Shown: positions 9,128 to 18,594 of the stretch, in pieces
Numbering within the stretch: the first letter of the stretch is position 1
How the letters are laid out: each line of letters opens with the position of its first letter
Assembly: GCA_018396975.1 (NCBI GenBank)
Contig: JAGTQA010000023.1
Span: 1 to 37,597, forward strand
Reading direction: 5' to 3'
From: Candidatus Bathyarchaeota archaeon
Lineage (GTDB): Archaea > Thermoproteota > Bathyarchaeia > Bathyarchaeales > DTEX01
DNA length: 37,597 nt
Notes under the pieces: generated by a model
The model's database searches: none
Seen by the model: only the letters and a program-made list of their open reading frames with translations
What the model was told of the DNA's origin: nothing
Program-made: the position numbers and the translations under genes

Positions 9128-9814
9128 ATGATAGATATGGATCTTGTTAGGAGGTTTAGAGCCGTCAGGGTTGCCGATGTCGTGGATGCATTAGACCGAT
9201 ATGGATTCCATGAGAAAACCCTCGTTTCAAGCGAGATAAAACCCCTATATTCTGGTATAAAGGCTGCTGGCTTCGCGGTGACTGTTCAAGCTAGGAGGGT
9301 TCAGGAGGAGATCCCGTCTATGAGCCCAGAGGAGTATGATAGATTCGCTGAGGAATGGTATAGGACTAGGGCCAACTACGACCACTTCATGAGGACCGCT
9401 GGACCCGGAACCATAATAGCCATTAATGCCGATGGGTGTATAAATGTTGGTTTCTGGGGCTCCATGGTAGCGCTGGCCGCCAAGGCTAAGGGTGTTGAGG
9501 GGGTCATCATAGACGGCGGCTGCAGGGACACTTGGGAAATCCAGTACATAAAGTTCCCGGTCTTCTGCAGATCTAGGGGTAGAACTGAGGTTGTTGGGAG
9601 GCTTGAGATAAAACCTGAAAATATAAATATACCGATCTCAATCGGCGGGGTAACCGTTAATCCGGGGGACATTATTATTGGCGACGATGATGGTGTAGTT
9701 GTTGTTCCGAGGAGGGTTGCCCCTCAAGTTCTAGAGAGAGCTGAGAGGCAGATGGCCCTTGACAGAGCATCACAGAAGCCTTATCTAGACATGTTTGGAT
9801 TATCTCTCCCATAA
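9128..9814 (+). CDS. RraA-like / HMG aldolase family protein
   Basis: VADVVDALDRYG...VALAAKAKGVEGVIIDGGCRDTWEIQYIKFPVFCRSRG...VNPGDIIIGDDDGVVVVPR. Confidence 0.88.
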   Translation: MIDMDLVRRFRAVRVADVVDALDRYGFHEKTLVSSEIKPLYSGIKAAGFAVTVQARRVQEEIPSMSPEEYDRFAEEWYRTRANYDHFMRTAGPGTIIAINADGCINVGFWGSMVALAAKAKGVEGVIIDGGCRDTWEIQYIKFPVFCRSRGRTEVVGRLEIKPENINIPISIGGVTVNPGDIIIGDDDGVVVVPRRVAPQVLERAERQMALDRASQKPYLDMFGLSLP

Positions 9815-9842
9815 ATTGTGAGCGAAATTGGGATGTGCCGGT

Positions 9843-10292
9843 ATGGGTTTCAGAAATATGGTTCAGGTAGGTATTGTTGTCAGTGATATTGAGAGGGCTA
9901 GGAGCAAATGGTCTAAACTGCTAGGCCTAGATCCGCAGCCAATAATCGAGACGGAGAGTTGGGAGGAGACGCAGATGAGTTTTAGAGGTTCACCATCAAT
10001 GGGCAGGGCAAAACTGACATTCTTCAAGCTTGAGAATATTGTTTTAGAGCTTATTCAGCCTTTGGATGGACCCAGCACATGGCGGGATTTTCTAGATAGG
10101 CATGGTGAGGGAATCCATCATATAGCCTTCATAGTTGAGGATGCCGAGGATTCCAAGAAGCCTATCCTGGAGCTGGGAGCCATTGAGGAGCAGAGGGGCC
10201 TATTTAAGGGCGGCGGATACATCTATTTAGACGCTAGAGGAAGCCTAGGGGCAATACTCGAGCTCCTATACTATAAGGGGGATAGGCGGTAA
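9843..10292 (+). CDS. VOC/glyoxalase-family protein (methylmalonyl-CoA epimerase-like)
   Basis: VQVGIVVSDIERARSKWSKLLGLDPQ...EGIHHIAFIVEDAE. Confidence 0.82.
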   Translation: MGFRNMVQVGIVVSDIERARSKWSKLLGLDPQPIIETESWEETQMSFRGSPSMGRAKLTFFKLENIVLELIQPLDGPSTWRDFLDRHGEGIHHIAFIVEDAEDSKKPILELGAIEEQRGLFKGGGYIYLDARGSLGAILELLYYKGDRR

Positions 10293-10301
10293 GGCGCCGA
10301 G

Positions 10302-10745
10302 GTGCTGGAAATGGAATACTTTGTGGCTGATAGAGTCGGTAGGATATTCCTACTAAGGCTTGATCCCGGAGACTATGTCCTAGAAAGCATAAATGATCTT
10401 GTGAGGAGGGAGGGTGTGAGGGATGCCATAGTATTCTCGGCCATTGGAACACTAGACCAATGCATCCTCCACATGGTTACGACAACCGAGTACCCGCCGA
10501 AGGAGTTCTTTAGGAGGTGGAGGAATGAGCCCCTAGAATTGGCTTCGGTAGTTGGCATAATAGCCGATGGCAAACCACATCTGCATGCGGTTGTGTCGGA
10601 CAGCAACTACGCCTATGCCGGACACCTTGAAGAGGGCTGCAGAACACTATACTTGGCGGAGATCGTAGTCATGGAGATATTAGGCGCAAACCTGACCAGA
10701 ATCCGCGACGAAAAGAATATTCCGAGGCTGAGAAGCATTAAATAG
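10302..10745 (+). CDS. PPC/DUF296 domain protein
   Basis: VADRVGRIFLLRLDPGDYVLESINDLVRREGVRDAIVFSAIGTLDQC...PHLHAVVSD...GHLEEGCRTLYLAEIVVME. Confidence 0.85.
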   Translation: MLEMEYFVADRVGRIFLLRLDPGDYVLESINDLVRREGVRDAIVFSAIGTLDQCILHMVTTTEYPPKEFFRRWRNEPLELASVVGIIADGKPHLHAVVSDSNYAYAGHLEEGCRTLYLAEIVVMEILGANLTRIRDEKNIPRLRSIK

Positions 10746-10748
10746 GGT

Positions 10749-11336
10749 TCACCTCGGCTTACATATGATCTCCCTAATCTTCCTCCGCTCCTCCTTCCTA
10801 CCAAAGATCGTTTCCAGCTCAAGGAAGTCCCTGCTCCTCATGGCTTCAATAACTATTGCGGTATCCAGGCCCCCACCCCTCTCATACCCAAGCATCCCAG
10901 TTCCGCCTAGGGCTATAACCTCCTCACCGGGCTGTATGAGGCCAGCGTCGGTTGCGACTAGGGTAACCTCTACACAAACCTTAAGCCCCTCACAGAATCT
11001 GCATAGAGTCTTCCGAACATCTTCCGGAAACTCGTACTTAATGTCTGAGGCATAGCAGAATTTATGTCCCATCTCCTCCAGCCTTCGCCGTAGATCCTCT
11101 GGAAAACCTGGGAAGGGTGAGCCTGGAGGACCCCTTAAACCTACAACCGTAAGCCTGATATTAGTGTTCTTGAAGATTTCTAGGGCCCTCTCAGCGGAGA
11201 AGCCGGTTATCGACGCTAAAATAATGTTTCTTATACCCCTCTCCTCAGCTCTATCCCTAGCAAGCCTAAGCGCCATATCGGTATTATGCCGCCCACCACT
11301 CTCGAAGTAAACTATCTTCTCCACAATTATTCCCAA
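10749..11336 (-). CDS. stand-alone pyruvate kinase C-terminal-domain-like protein
   Basis: VEKIVYFESGGRHNTDMALRLARDRAEERGIRNIILASITG...LIQPGEEVIALGGTGMLGYERGGGLDTAIVIEAM. Confidence 0.75.
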   Translation of the reverse strand: MGIIVEKIVYFESGGRHNTDMALRLARDRAEERGIRNIILASITGFSAERALEIFKNTNIRLTVVGLRGPPGSPFPGFPEDLRRRLEEMGHKFCYASDIKYEFPEDVRKTLCRFCEGLKVCVEVTLVATDAGLIQPGEEVIALGGTGMLGYERGGGLDTAIVIEAMRSRDFLELETIFGRKEERRKIREIICKPR

Positions 11337-11367
11337 CGCACTTCACTCCACTAAGCCCTCAATATAT

Positions 11368-11790
11368 TTAAGTGCTTTCTATCCACCGCGAGCCCCTCTC
11401 AGTAACTTCCTTCTTCCATATTGGGACCTCATGTTTCAGCCTCTCAATCAGCTCGATTATAGATTTGAAGCCCTCCTCCCTATGCTTAGAGGCTACCAGC
11501 GCGTAAACGGTGTTCTCACCAACACTCGCCACTCCAACCCTATGCTCAACTATGGCGTCGATTATTCCATACTTACCCTTCAACTCCGCAATTATATTCT
11601 CCAGCTTTTTTGCGGCCTGCTCCTCATACGCCTCATACTCTAGCCTAAGAACCCTCTCGCCTTCACTGCTTAAGCCCCTAACGACTCCAACGAAAACTAT
11701 TATGGCGCCCACCTCATTAGAGACTCCTTTAATCTCCTCGATTAAGCCGCTTAAATCGTCAAGATTCTCAGAGATCTTAACCCTCATCAT
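11368..11790 (-). CDS. moaE: molybdopterin synthase catalytic subunit
   Basis: GAIIVFVGVVRGLSSEGERVLRLEYEAYEEQAAKKLENI...VEHRVGVASVGENTVYALVASKHREEGFKSIIELIERLKHEVPIWKKE. Start placed at internal MMRVKIS. Confidence 0.93.
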   Translation of the reverse strand: MMRVKISENLDDLSGLIEEIKGVSNEVGAIIVFVGVVRGLSSEGERVLRLEYEAYEEQAAKKLENIIAELKGKYGIIDAIVEHRVGVASVGENTVYALVASKHREEGFKSIIELIERLKHEVPIWKKEVTERGSRWIEST

Positions 11791-12106
11791 CCCCGCCCCC
11801 AACCGGTGGTAGAATGGCCACCTCATCACCATCCCTAAGCCTATATGTGAGATCCGGGCTTCTCCCACCAACCAGTATGAAGTGGTTTTTGAGTATGGGC
11901 ATCCCATCCCTGCCCATGGCAACATCATCCCTAACAGTTACGAAGACCGTTTTCCTCCATTCATTAGCTGCCTCAGGGTGTCTGCTAGGTATGTGCTTGA
12001 GAAGGAGATCTGCAAGTGTTGAGTCCTCAACATCATAATCTTCCTCTTTAACGCCTAGGAGCTCACGTAGCCTACCGAAGTATTTAACCCTAACCTTAAC
12101 CAACAA
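11777..12106 (-). CDS. moaD: MoaD / ubiquitin-like small modifier protein
   Basis: VKVRVKYFGRLRELLGVKEEDYDVEDSTLADLLL...RLRDGDEVAILPPVGGGDDEG; overlaps the moaE start. Confidence 0.92.
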   Translation of the reverse strand: MLVKVRVKYFGRLRELLGVKEEDYDVEDSTLADLLLKHIPSRHPEAANEWRKTVFVTVRDDVAMGRDGMPILKNHFILVGGRSPDLTYRLRDGDEVAILPPVGGGDDEG

Positions 12107-12185
12107 ACCACCCCAGAAAGGTCTCTAATGAATGCTTTAACCTCAATAAATTAGTGAGAGAAATTTATCCCTTTCTGGATTAGCC

Positions 12186-13592
12186 TTGCGGCTGCAAGCT
12201 TATATAGATGGCCTAAACCTATTCATTCACTTGATTAAGTTGTCCAGTAGCGAGGATCTAGCCAACATAGGACATCTAGGCGGCGAGTTTGCAGCTCAAG
12301 GCTTAGGGAAGACCATTTATGTCGAGAGCTATGGATGTGCGGCAAATAAGGCCGACCTAGAGATAATGCTCGCGCACATATTAAACTCCGGCTATAAACT
12401 CTCCGGCAGACCTGACGGGGCCGACATAATTTTGGTAAATACTTGCGGCGTTAAGAAGCCCACCGAAGACCGTATGATAGAGAGGATACGGCAGCTCAGT
12501 AGGCTTGGAAAACCATTGGTGGTTTCCGGATGCCTACCAAAGATAAACTTAGGGGCAATAGTTAAGGCTGCCCCAAATGTCTCAGCCCTACTAGACCCGT
12601 ACAGTGTTGACAAGATAAGTGCTGCCTTGAAAGCGGCTGAGAGCGGAGAGAGGAGAAGAATATTCTTCTCGGATAGACCCCCAATCAAGGTTGAGCAGCC
12701 AAAAATAAGGCTTAACCGGGTTATCGAGATAATCCCTATATCTGAGGGGTGCCTAGGCGCCTGCACATTCTGCTGCGTTAGGTTCGCTAGGGGCACACTC
12801 TTCTCTTATCCACCAAACCTAATCGTTGATAGGGTTAGAAGGGTGGTTTCGGAGGGAGTTAGGGAGATCTGGCTGACATCCCAGGATAATGGTGCATATG
12901 GATTAGATATTGGGACTAACCTAGCTGAACTGCTGAAGGAGTGCTGTAGTGTAGATGGTGACTTCTTCATTAGGGTTGGAATGATGAATCCAAACCATGC
13001 AAAAAAGATCTTACACGATCTCATATCCGCCTATAGAGATAAGCGGATATTCAAGTTCCTTCATATACCAGTCCAGAGCGGGGACGATTGGATTCTAAAG
13101 CAGATGAACCGAAAATATACAGTTGAAGAGTTTAAGATGGTAGTCCAAGCATTCAGGGAAGAGATCCCGGATATAACAATAGCCACGGATATTATATGCG
13201 GCTTCCCCGGGGAGAGTAAGGATGCCTTTGAGAGAACCCTAAGGCTCATGGAGGAGATTAAGCCCGATATAATCAACATATCCAAGTTCTTTCCTAGACC
13301 TAATACGCCAGCGGCGCTCATGAAGCAGATTGATACTAGGGAGATATCTTTAAGGAGCCGCATGATGACGGAACTCGCCAATAAAATATCGCTTAACAGA
13401 AATGAGAGGTGGATTGGATGGGAGGGCAGAATACTTATTGATGAGGAAGGTACGAGCGGTTCATGGATTGGGAGAAACTATGCATACAAGCCGGTGGTCG
13501 TTAGAAGCCAGGAGGATCTCCTAGGGAAAACTGTTAATGTTAAGATTATCGAAGCTCACACAAATTATTTAGAGGCTAAGATAATAGATTAG
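12186..13592 (+). CDS. MiaB-like tRNA methylthiotransferase (e-MtaB/CDKAL1-type)
   Basis: KTIYVESYGCAANKADLEIMLAHIL; radical SAM EGCLGACTFCCVRFARG; IPVQSGDDWILKQMNRKYTVEEF; ATDIICGFPGE; C-terminal TRAM-like region. Confidence 0.92.
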   Translation: MRLQAYIDGLNLFIHLIKLSSSEDLANIGHLGGEFAAQGLGKTIYVESYGCAANKADLEIMLAHILNSGYKLSGRPDGADIILVNTCGVKKPTEDRMIERIRQLSRLGKPLVVSGCLPKINLGAIVKAAPNVSALLDPYSVDKISAALKAAESGERRRIFFSDRPPIKVEQPKIRLNRVIEIIPISEGCLGACTFCCVRFARGTLFSYPPNLIVDRVRRVVSEGVREIWLTSQDNGAYGLDIGTNLAELLKECCSVDGDFFIRVGMMNPNHAKKILHDLISAYRDKRIFKFLHIPVQSGDDWILKQMNRKYTVEEFKMVVQAFREEIPDITIATDIICGFPGESKDAFERTLRLMEEIKPDIINISKFFPRPNTPAALMKQIDTREISLRSRMMTELANKISLNRNERWIGWEGRILIDEEGTSGSWIGRNYAYKPVVVRSQEDLLGKTVNVKIIEAHTNYLEAKIID

Positions 13593-13602
13593 TTATGTCT
13601 CT

Positions 13603-14298
13603 TTAAATCTCCATGAAGAGGCTGAGCATCTCCTGCGCATTATGCAGCATATTCGTGTTATTATTAAAGAATATGTAGGCTTTCTCTGGCCCAGCCATCA
13701 AAATCTTATCCTTAACCTCCTCCAGCTCCACCCTCAAATAGCGGTGAGAGTACCAGCCGGTTCTACCATGCATCCTAACATAAACCACCCCATTAGTATT
13801 GAAGATTTTTAGGGGTAGGTCTGGGCAGTCGACGCTTACGAGCGTGATTCCATGCGCGGAAGCCCACTTAACCACACTATCGTCATTAAACCATGTTAGG
13901 TTTCTAGGCTCGAGTGCAAATCTCCTTCCAAGATTAACCGCATCCACAAACTTCTCTATCCTAGGAATATGCGATGTCCTAGTTGAAGGTGGTAGTTGAA
14001 AGAGGTAAAAATCTATTAGGTGATCCATTGGTCTAAATAAATTCTCGAATCTCCCCCAAGCACTAAGAGCCCTCTCGTTAAACTTGAATACATGGGTTAC
14101 CAGCCTACTAACTTTAATAGCCCACCTAAGCCTCCCACCCTTAACACTCCAAGATTTTATGGCGTTTGGAAAGGGGAACCTGTAGAAGCTGGCGTTTAAC
14201 TCTATGGCGTTTAGGCCCGAATTACTAACATACCAGTCTAGGCTTCCACCCTCATTCCAACCATACATCCAACCTGACGTCCCAACATAAACCTCCAT
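13603..14298 (-). CDS. DUF72 family protein
   Basis: MEVYVGTSGWMYGWNEGG...NAIELNASFYRFP...FALEPRNLTWF...YVRMHGR. Confidence 0.88.
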   Translation of the reverse strand: MEVYVGTSGWMYGWNEGGSLDWYVSNSGLNAIELNASFYRFPFPNAIKSWSVKGGRLRWAIKVSRLVTHVFKFNERALSAWGRFENLFRPMDHLIDFYLFQLPPSTRTSHIPRIEKFVDAVNLGRRFALEPRNLTWFNDDSVVKWASAHGITLVSVDCPDLPLKIFNTNGVVYVRMHGRTGWYSHRYLRVELEEVKDKILMAGPEKAYIFFNNNTNMLHNAQEMLSLFMEI

Positions 14299-14455
14299 GT
14301 TAATCACCACTATAAGTAGTCTTCTCAAGTCTCCCAATAATATTGGCTAAAACACCTATCTAAGTGTTAACGATAAGTCATGCCAGAGGCCAAAAGAACA
14401 AATAATTTATTGGTTTTTAGGTAGAGTTTTGTTTGAGGGTTAAGGAGATTCCAGG

Positions 14456-15337
14456 ATGAAGATTGGCATCTTAACCCGCAACGAGAACTCGTGGTGTTCA
14501 GCGCAGCTTAAGGAGGCAATATTAAGGCGCGGCCTACAGCCAATCTGCTTCAGCTTCCCTAGAATTATGGCTAGGGTCGGATTTAAACCAGAAGCGTCTC
14601 TTGAGGACATCAATATTCTAAGGGATATTGGGGCTATAATAGTTAGGCCAATTGGGCGCGGCTCCTTAGAGGAAATAATATTCCGCATGGATCTTCTACA
14701 TAGGCTTCAGAGACTTGGACTGTATATATTGAACCCTCCAAGCGCAATAGAGCGTTCAGTTGACAAATATTATACCCTAGCCCTCCTAGAGGAGGCGGGC
14801 CTACCGGTTCCAAGAACCGCCGTCACCGAGAACGCTGAGAGCGCCCTAAAGGCCTTCCATGAGCTGGGCGGGGATGTCGTCTTAAAGCCGATATTTGGCT
14901 CGCGCGGGGTCGGATCAACAAGGATTTCAGATCCAAATGTTGCGGAGAGAATATTTAGGGCCCTCGAGTTCCAGCATCAAGTCATGTATTTGCAGGAGTT
15001 TATAGAGCATGGAAATTATGACTTAAGGATATTTGTTTTGGGCGGTCAAGTTCTGGCAGCGATGCGGAGGTTCTCGCCAAACTCTTGGAAAACAAATATT
15101 AGCCTTGGAGCCACGCCAATACCCTATAAACCAACAGTTGAGATTGAGGAATTAGCTATAAAGGCGGCTGAGGTTTTAGGCTGCGAGGTTGCCGGAGTCG
15201 ATATACTCGAGAGCAGTAGAGGCCCGCTGATCATAGAGCTTAATAGCCAGCCAGGATGGAGGGGACTACAGACAGTGACCAGCTTCAATATAGCTGACGA
15301 AATCATCAAATATGTTATTGGTAGGGTAGTAAGGTAG
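14456..15337 (+). CDS. RimK/LysX-type ATP-grasp ligase (CofF/MptN-like alpha-L-glutamate ligase candidate)
   Basis: MKIGILTRNENSWCSAQL...LEEAGLPVPRTAVTEN...DVVLKPIFGSRGVGSTRI...QEFIEHGNYDLRIFVLGGQVLAAMRR...GVDILESSRGPLIIELNSQPGWRGL. Confidence 0.83.
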   Translation: MKIGILTRNENSWCSAQLKEAILRRGLQPICFSFPRIMARVGFKPEASLEDINILRDIGAIIVRPIGRGSLEEIIFRMDLLHRLQRLGLYILNPPSAIERSVDKYYTLALLEEAGLPVPRTAVTENAESALKAFHELGGDVVLKPIFGSRGVGSTRISDPNVAERIFRALEFQHQVMYLQEFIEHGNYDLRIFVLGGQVLAAMRRFSPNSWKTNISLGATPIPYKPTVEIEELAIKAAEVLGCEVAGVDILESSRGPLIIELNSQPGWRGLQTVTSFNIADEIIKYVIGRVVR

Positions 15338-15350
15338 GGTTCTGGAGAAG

Positions 15351-15986
15351 GTGATAATGGATAGAACTGCGATAATACTTGCAGGTAGCTCCTTAAAAGG
15401 GTTTGATTCTGATAAGGGCCTAGTTAACCTAGCGAATAAGCCACTAATATTGCATGTTATAGAAAGAGTTCAAAGTCTAGTTGACGAAGTAATCGTCTGC
15501 GTTAAGTCTAGCAATCAGCAATCGCTTTATACACCAATAATACCGGAAAACAGCAAGATAGTTGTTGACTTGGAGGGTTTCCCAGAATCCCCCCTCACCA
15601 GCGCCATGACGGGACTTTCTAGTTCCCAAGGTGAATATTCAATTATACTGCCATGCGACACCCCATTCATCTCGAAGATGGTTGTGAATTTAATGTTTGA
15701 GATAGCTGTTGGAGTTGATGCTGTGGTTCCGAGATGGCCTGATGGTCGCATAGAGCCTCTGCAGGCGGTTTATAGAACTAGGAGGGCGCTGGATTCCGCT
15801 AGGGAGGCTCTTTCGAGGGGTGAGTTGAGGATGGAGTCGATGATACATCGGCTTAGGAGGGTTCGCTACCTATCGACAATAGTTATTAAGGAGATTGATC
15901 CAAAACTGCTCACATTCTTCAACATTAGCACACCCCTAGACCTAAGGAGGGCTGAGATGCTGGCTGGTAGAGTTGGACTAGGCTAA
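15351..15986 (+). CDS. MobA-like nucleotidyltransferase
   Basis: AIILAGSSLKGFDSDKGLVNLANKPLILHVIERVQ...YSIILPCDTPFISKMVV...VPRWPDGRIEPLQAVYR. Confidence 0.82.
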   Translation: MIMDRTAIILAGSSLKGFDSDKGLVNLANKPLILHVIERVQSLVDEVIVCVKSSNQQSLYTPIIPENSKIVVDLEGFPESPLTSAMTGLSSSQGEYSIILPCDTPFISKMVVNLMFEIAVGVDAVVPRWPDGRIEPLQAVYRTRRALDSAREALSRGELRMESMIHRLRRVRYLSTIVIKEIDPKLLTFFNISTPLDLRRAEMLAGRVGLG

Positions 15987-15989
15987 ACG

Positions 15990-16748
15990 CTATATAAAGA
16001 GATCCTTTTCCCTAGGCCTTATTAGGTCCCTTGCAGTCGCATCCTCAGCCCGCTCGTAAGGGTAACCTCTAATTATTGCCACCGGTATGCCCTCATCCGC
16101 CTGCCCTATAACGAGCTCTGCTGCTGAACATAGCTCATCCGCTATGGCTGTCTGCTTAACCTTAAGTGTATATCCAAAAAGATCTTTCTCACCCCTCCTG
16201 TCACGAATAGGCTTTATGCCAGCCACGCCCACAGCAACATTTATCTCGCCATTCCTTAAGGGCCTACCATGGGTGTCGGAGATTATAACAGCAACGTCCT
16301 TTCCCGATACCTCCCTTATCCTCTGCCTTATTATGCGGGCTGAGAGATCTGGATCTTTAGGTAGTGGTGCAACATTCCTCTCCCCCGGAACATTCGATTT
16401 ATCTACCCCGGCGTTTGCGCATATGAAGCCATGTTTTGTCTCCGATATAATGTGCCCATCGCCCATTCGGACAATCGACCTAGACTCTCTCAGTATAACT
16501 TCGACTAAAGCGGGATCCTTACCTAGAACCTCAGCCACCGTTTTAGCGAACTCTGATGGGGAGACACTATCAAGGTTTATTATGTTTCCCTCAGCCCTAG
16601 AGACAATAACATGGGTCACAACTATTATATCGCCATCCTCGATTGGGGTCCCCTGCTTAGCCGCAGCCTCACATATGAGAAGCCCAATATCATCCCCATG
16701 CTGGATTATAGGCAAGCCTGTAACTGGAATAATGCTGATTACACGCAT
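15990..16748 (-). CDS. cofE: coenzyme F420-0:L-glutamate ligase
   Basis: DGDIIVVTHVIVSRAEG...ESRSIVRMGDGHIISETKHGFICANAGVDKSNVP...VIISDTHGRPLRNGEINVAVGVAGIKPIRD. Confidence 0.94.
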   Translation of the reverse strand: MRVISIIPVTGLPIIQHGDDIGLLICEAAAKQGTPIEDGDIIVVTHVIVSRAEGNIINLDSVSPSEFAKTVAEVLGKDPALVEVILRESRSIVRMGDGHIISETKHGFICANAGVDKSNVPGERNVAPLPKDPDLSARIIRQRIREVSGKDVAVIISDTHGRPLRNGEINVAVGVAGIKPIRDRRGEKDLFGYTLKVKQTAIADELCSAAELVIGQADEGIPVAIIRGYPYERAEDATARDLIRPREKDLFI

Positions 16749-16869
16749 AAACTATGTTAAACGGTTTCAAATATATAAGGTGAGGGGCCATTTGCCAGTG
16801 GATATTATAGAAAAGCATAAATTAATCTGGCTGATAAATCGGCAATGTGCTTGAAGGAGGCTTAATTAG

Positions 16870-17874
16870 ATGCCCTGCACGGTTATTGTTTGCGGCTTCT
16901 TCGGCGATACTGGAAAGGGAAAGATAATATCATATCTCGCTCTAAAAGATAAGGTTAGCGTGGCCGCTAGGGCCGGTGTGGGCCCAAACGCCGGACATAC
17001 CGTGGTCTATGGAGATAAAACCTATAAGGTTCGTATGATACCCAGCGCCTTCGTGTATGAAAAGTGCCGGCTATTGATAGGTCCAGGTGTTCTAGTCGAC
17101 CCGAACGTCTTCTTAGAGGAGGTTAAGCTCACCAATGCTGAGAATAGAGTTGGACTTGATCCACAATGCGCCATAATAGAGCCTAAGCATATAGAGGCTG
17201 ACAGAGCCGGGCACCTAGCATCCGAGATAAGAACTACTGGAACTGGAACCGGGCCATGTAACGCTGATAGGGTTCTTAGGAAGGCTAAGCTGGCGAGGGA
17301 TGTGCCTGAACTCCAGCGCTTCCTAATCGATGTGCCCCTAGAAGTTAATATGGCAATTGATAGTGGAGAAAATGTCTTAATAGAGGGAACCCAAGGAACA
17401 TTCCTATCTCTATGGCATGGAACATATCCATACGTGACATCCAAGGACGTGACGGCCTCAGCGGCATGCTCAGACGTTGGTGTTGGACCAAAGAAGGTCA
17501 CTGACGTTATAGTCGTCTTTAAGGCTTTTGTTACGAGGGTTGGGGCCGGCCCACTTCCGGGAGAGATATCTTGGGAGGAAGCCGAGAGGAGGGGTTGGGC
17601 TGAGATAGCATCTGTAACTGGTAGGAGAAGGCGCGCGGCACCATTCAACTTCGACCTAGCCAAGAGAGCGGTTATGCTGAACAGCGCCACGCAGGCGGCT
17701 ATAACAAAGATCGACGTTCTATTCCCGGAGTGTAAGGGCGCGAGGTCCTTTAGCGACCTATCAAGTGAGGCTAAGGAGTTCATTAGGAGGGTGGAGAGCG
17801 AGATAAAGATACCGGTCACATTAATAGGCACTGGACCGGAAGTATGGGATGTTGTAGATAGAAGGCTGGAGTAA
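16870..17874 (+). CDS. purA: adenylosuccinate synthetase (short archaeal form)
   Basis: GFFGDTGKGKIISYLALKD...ARAGVGPNAGHTVVYGDKTYKVRMIPSAFVY...LIEGTQGTFLSLWHGTYPYVTSKDVTAS. Confidence 0.95.
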   Translation: MPCTVIVCGFFGDTGKGKIISYLALKDKVSVAARAGVGPNAGHTVVYGDKTYKVRMIPSAFVYEKCRLLIGPGVLVDPNVFLEEVKLTNAENRVGLDPQCAIIEPKHIEADRAGHLASEIRTTGTGTGPCNADRVLRKAKLARDVPELQRFLIDVPLEVNMAIDSGENVLIEGTQGTFLSLWHGTYPYVTSKDVTASAACSDVGVGPKKVTDVIVVFKAFVTRVGAGPLPGEISWEEAERRGWAEIASVTGRRRRAAPFNFDLAKRAVMLNSATQAAITKIDVLFPECKGARSFSDLSSEAKEFIRRVESEIKIPVTLIGTGPEVWDVVDRRLE

Positions 17875-18002
17875 TTTCGGCATTAAATATGGTATGATCT
17901 CAAAAAGTTTTTAAATCACATTTATATAGCATTTATAGCCTATCAGCTCGCTTATCTAATAAGGATCGGTAACATATTACGGTTGAGAGGGAGTGAGCGG
18001 TT

Positions 18003-18575
18003 ACGTTTAATCTGGTAACCGTTGAGGATACAGTTCGCATACCGCCCGAGAAATTTAATGAGCCCCTTGAGAAGGTTGCTCTGGAGCAGCTTAAGATGAA
18101 ATATGTGGGCGTTATAGATGATGAGCTAGGCTACTTAATAGCTGTCACAGATGTTAAGGTCTCGCCGGTGGGCAAGATAATCCCCGGAGACGCTGCAACC
18201 CACCATAAGGTAACATTCTCACTCCTAACATTCTTACCCAAGATTCAGGAGATTGTTGAGGGCGAGGTTGTTGAGGTTGCAGACTTCGGCGCATTCATCC
18301 GGATTGGACCAGTAGACGCCCTCCTCCACGTATCACAGTTAATGGACGACTTCATAACCTATGATGAGAAGCAGGGGATTCTGATGGGTAAGGAGACTAA
18401 GCGGAAAGTGTCTGTTGGCGATAGGATGCGTGTTAGGATAACAGCTGTGTCAATAGGTAGGGGGGCTAGCTTCGGCAAGATAGGTGTCACCGCACGCCAG
18501 CCATTCCTCGGAAAAATTGAGTGGATCGAGGAGGACTTAAAGAGGCTGAGAGCTGAGGCTAAAGAGGAAAAGTGA
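18003..18575 (+). CDS. rpo7: DNA-directed RNA polymerase subunit E' (Rpo7), apparent ACG start
   Basis: Frame upstream of ORF 18096..18575 reads T-FNLVTVEDTVRIPPEKFNEPLEKVALEQLKMKYVGVIDDELGYLIAVTDV. S1 domain VEGEVVEVADFGAFIRIGPVDALLHVSQ. In-frame TGA lies at 17994. Confidence 0.9.
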   Translation, partial: TFNLVTVEDTVRIPPEKFNEPLEKVALEQLKMKYVGVIDDELGYLIAVTDVKVSPVGKIIPGDAATHHKVTFSLLTFLPKIQEIVEGEVVEVADFGAFIRIGPVDALLHVSQLMDDFITYDEKQGILMGKETKRKVSVGDRMRVRITAVSIGRGASFGKIGVTARQPFLGKIEWIEEDLKRLRAEAKEEK

Positions 18576-18594
18576 GGTGCGTGGTGATATCTGA

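Noticed and set aside
13023-13049. Inverted repeat TATCCGC...GCGGATA
   Set aside because: Lies inside the coding sequence of the methylthiotransferase with no frame disturbance; likely chance.
16087-16854. 255-aa plus-strand ORF
   Set aside because: Antisense shadow of cofE, which has clear family motifs on the minus strand.
17022-17831. 269-aa minus-strand ORF
   Set aside because: Antisense shadow of purA; low-complexity Ser/Leu/Thr composition.
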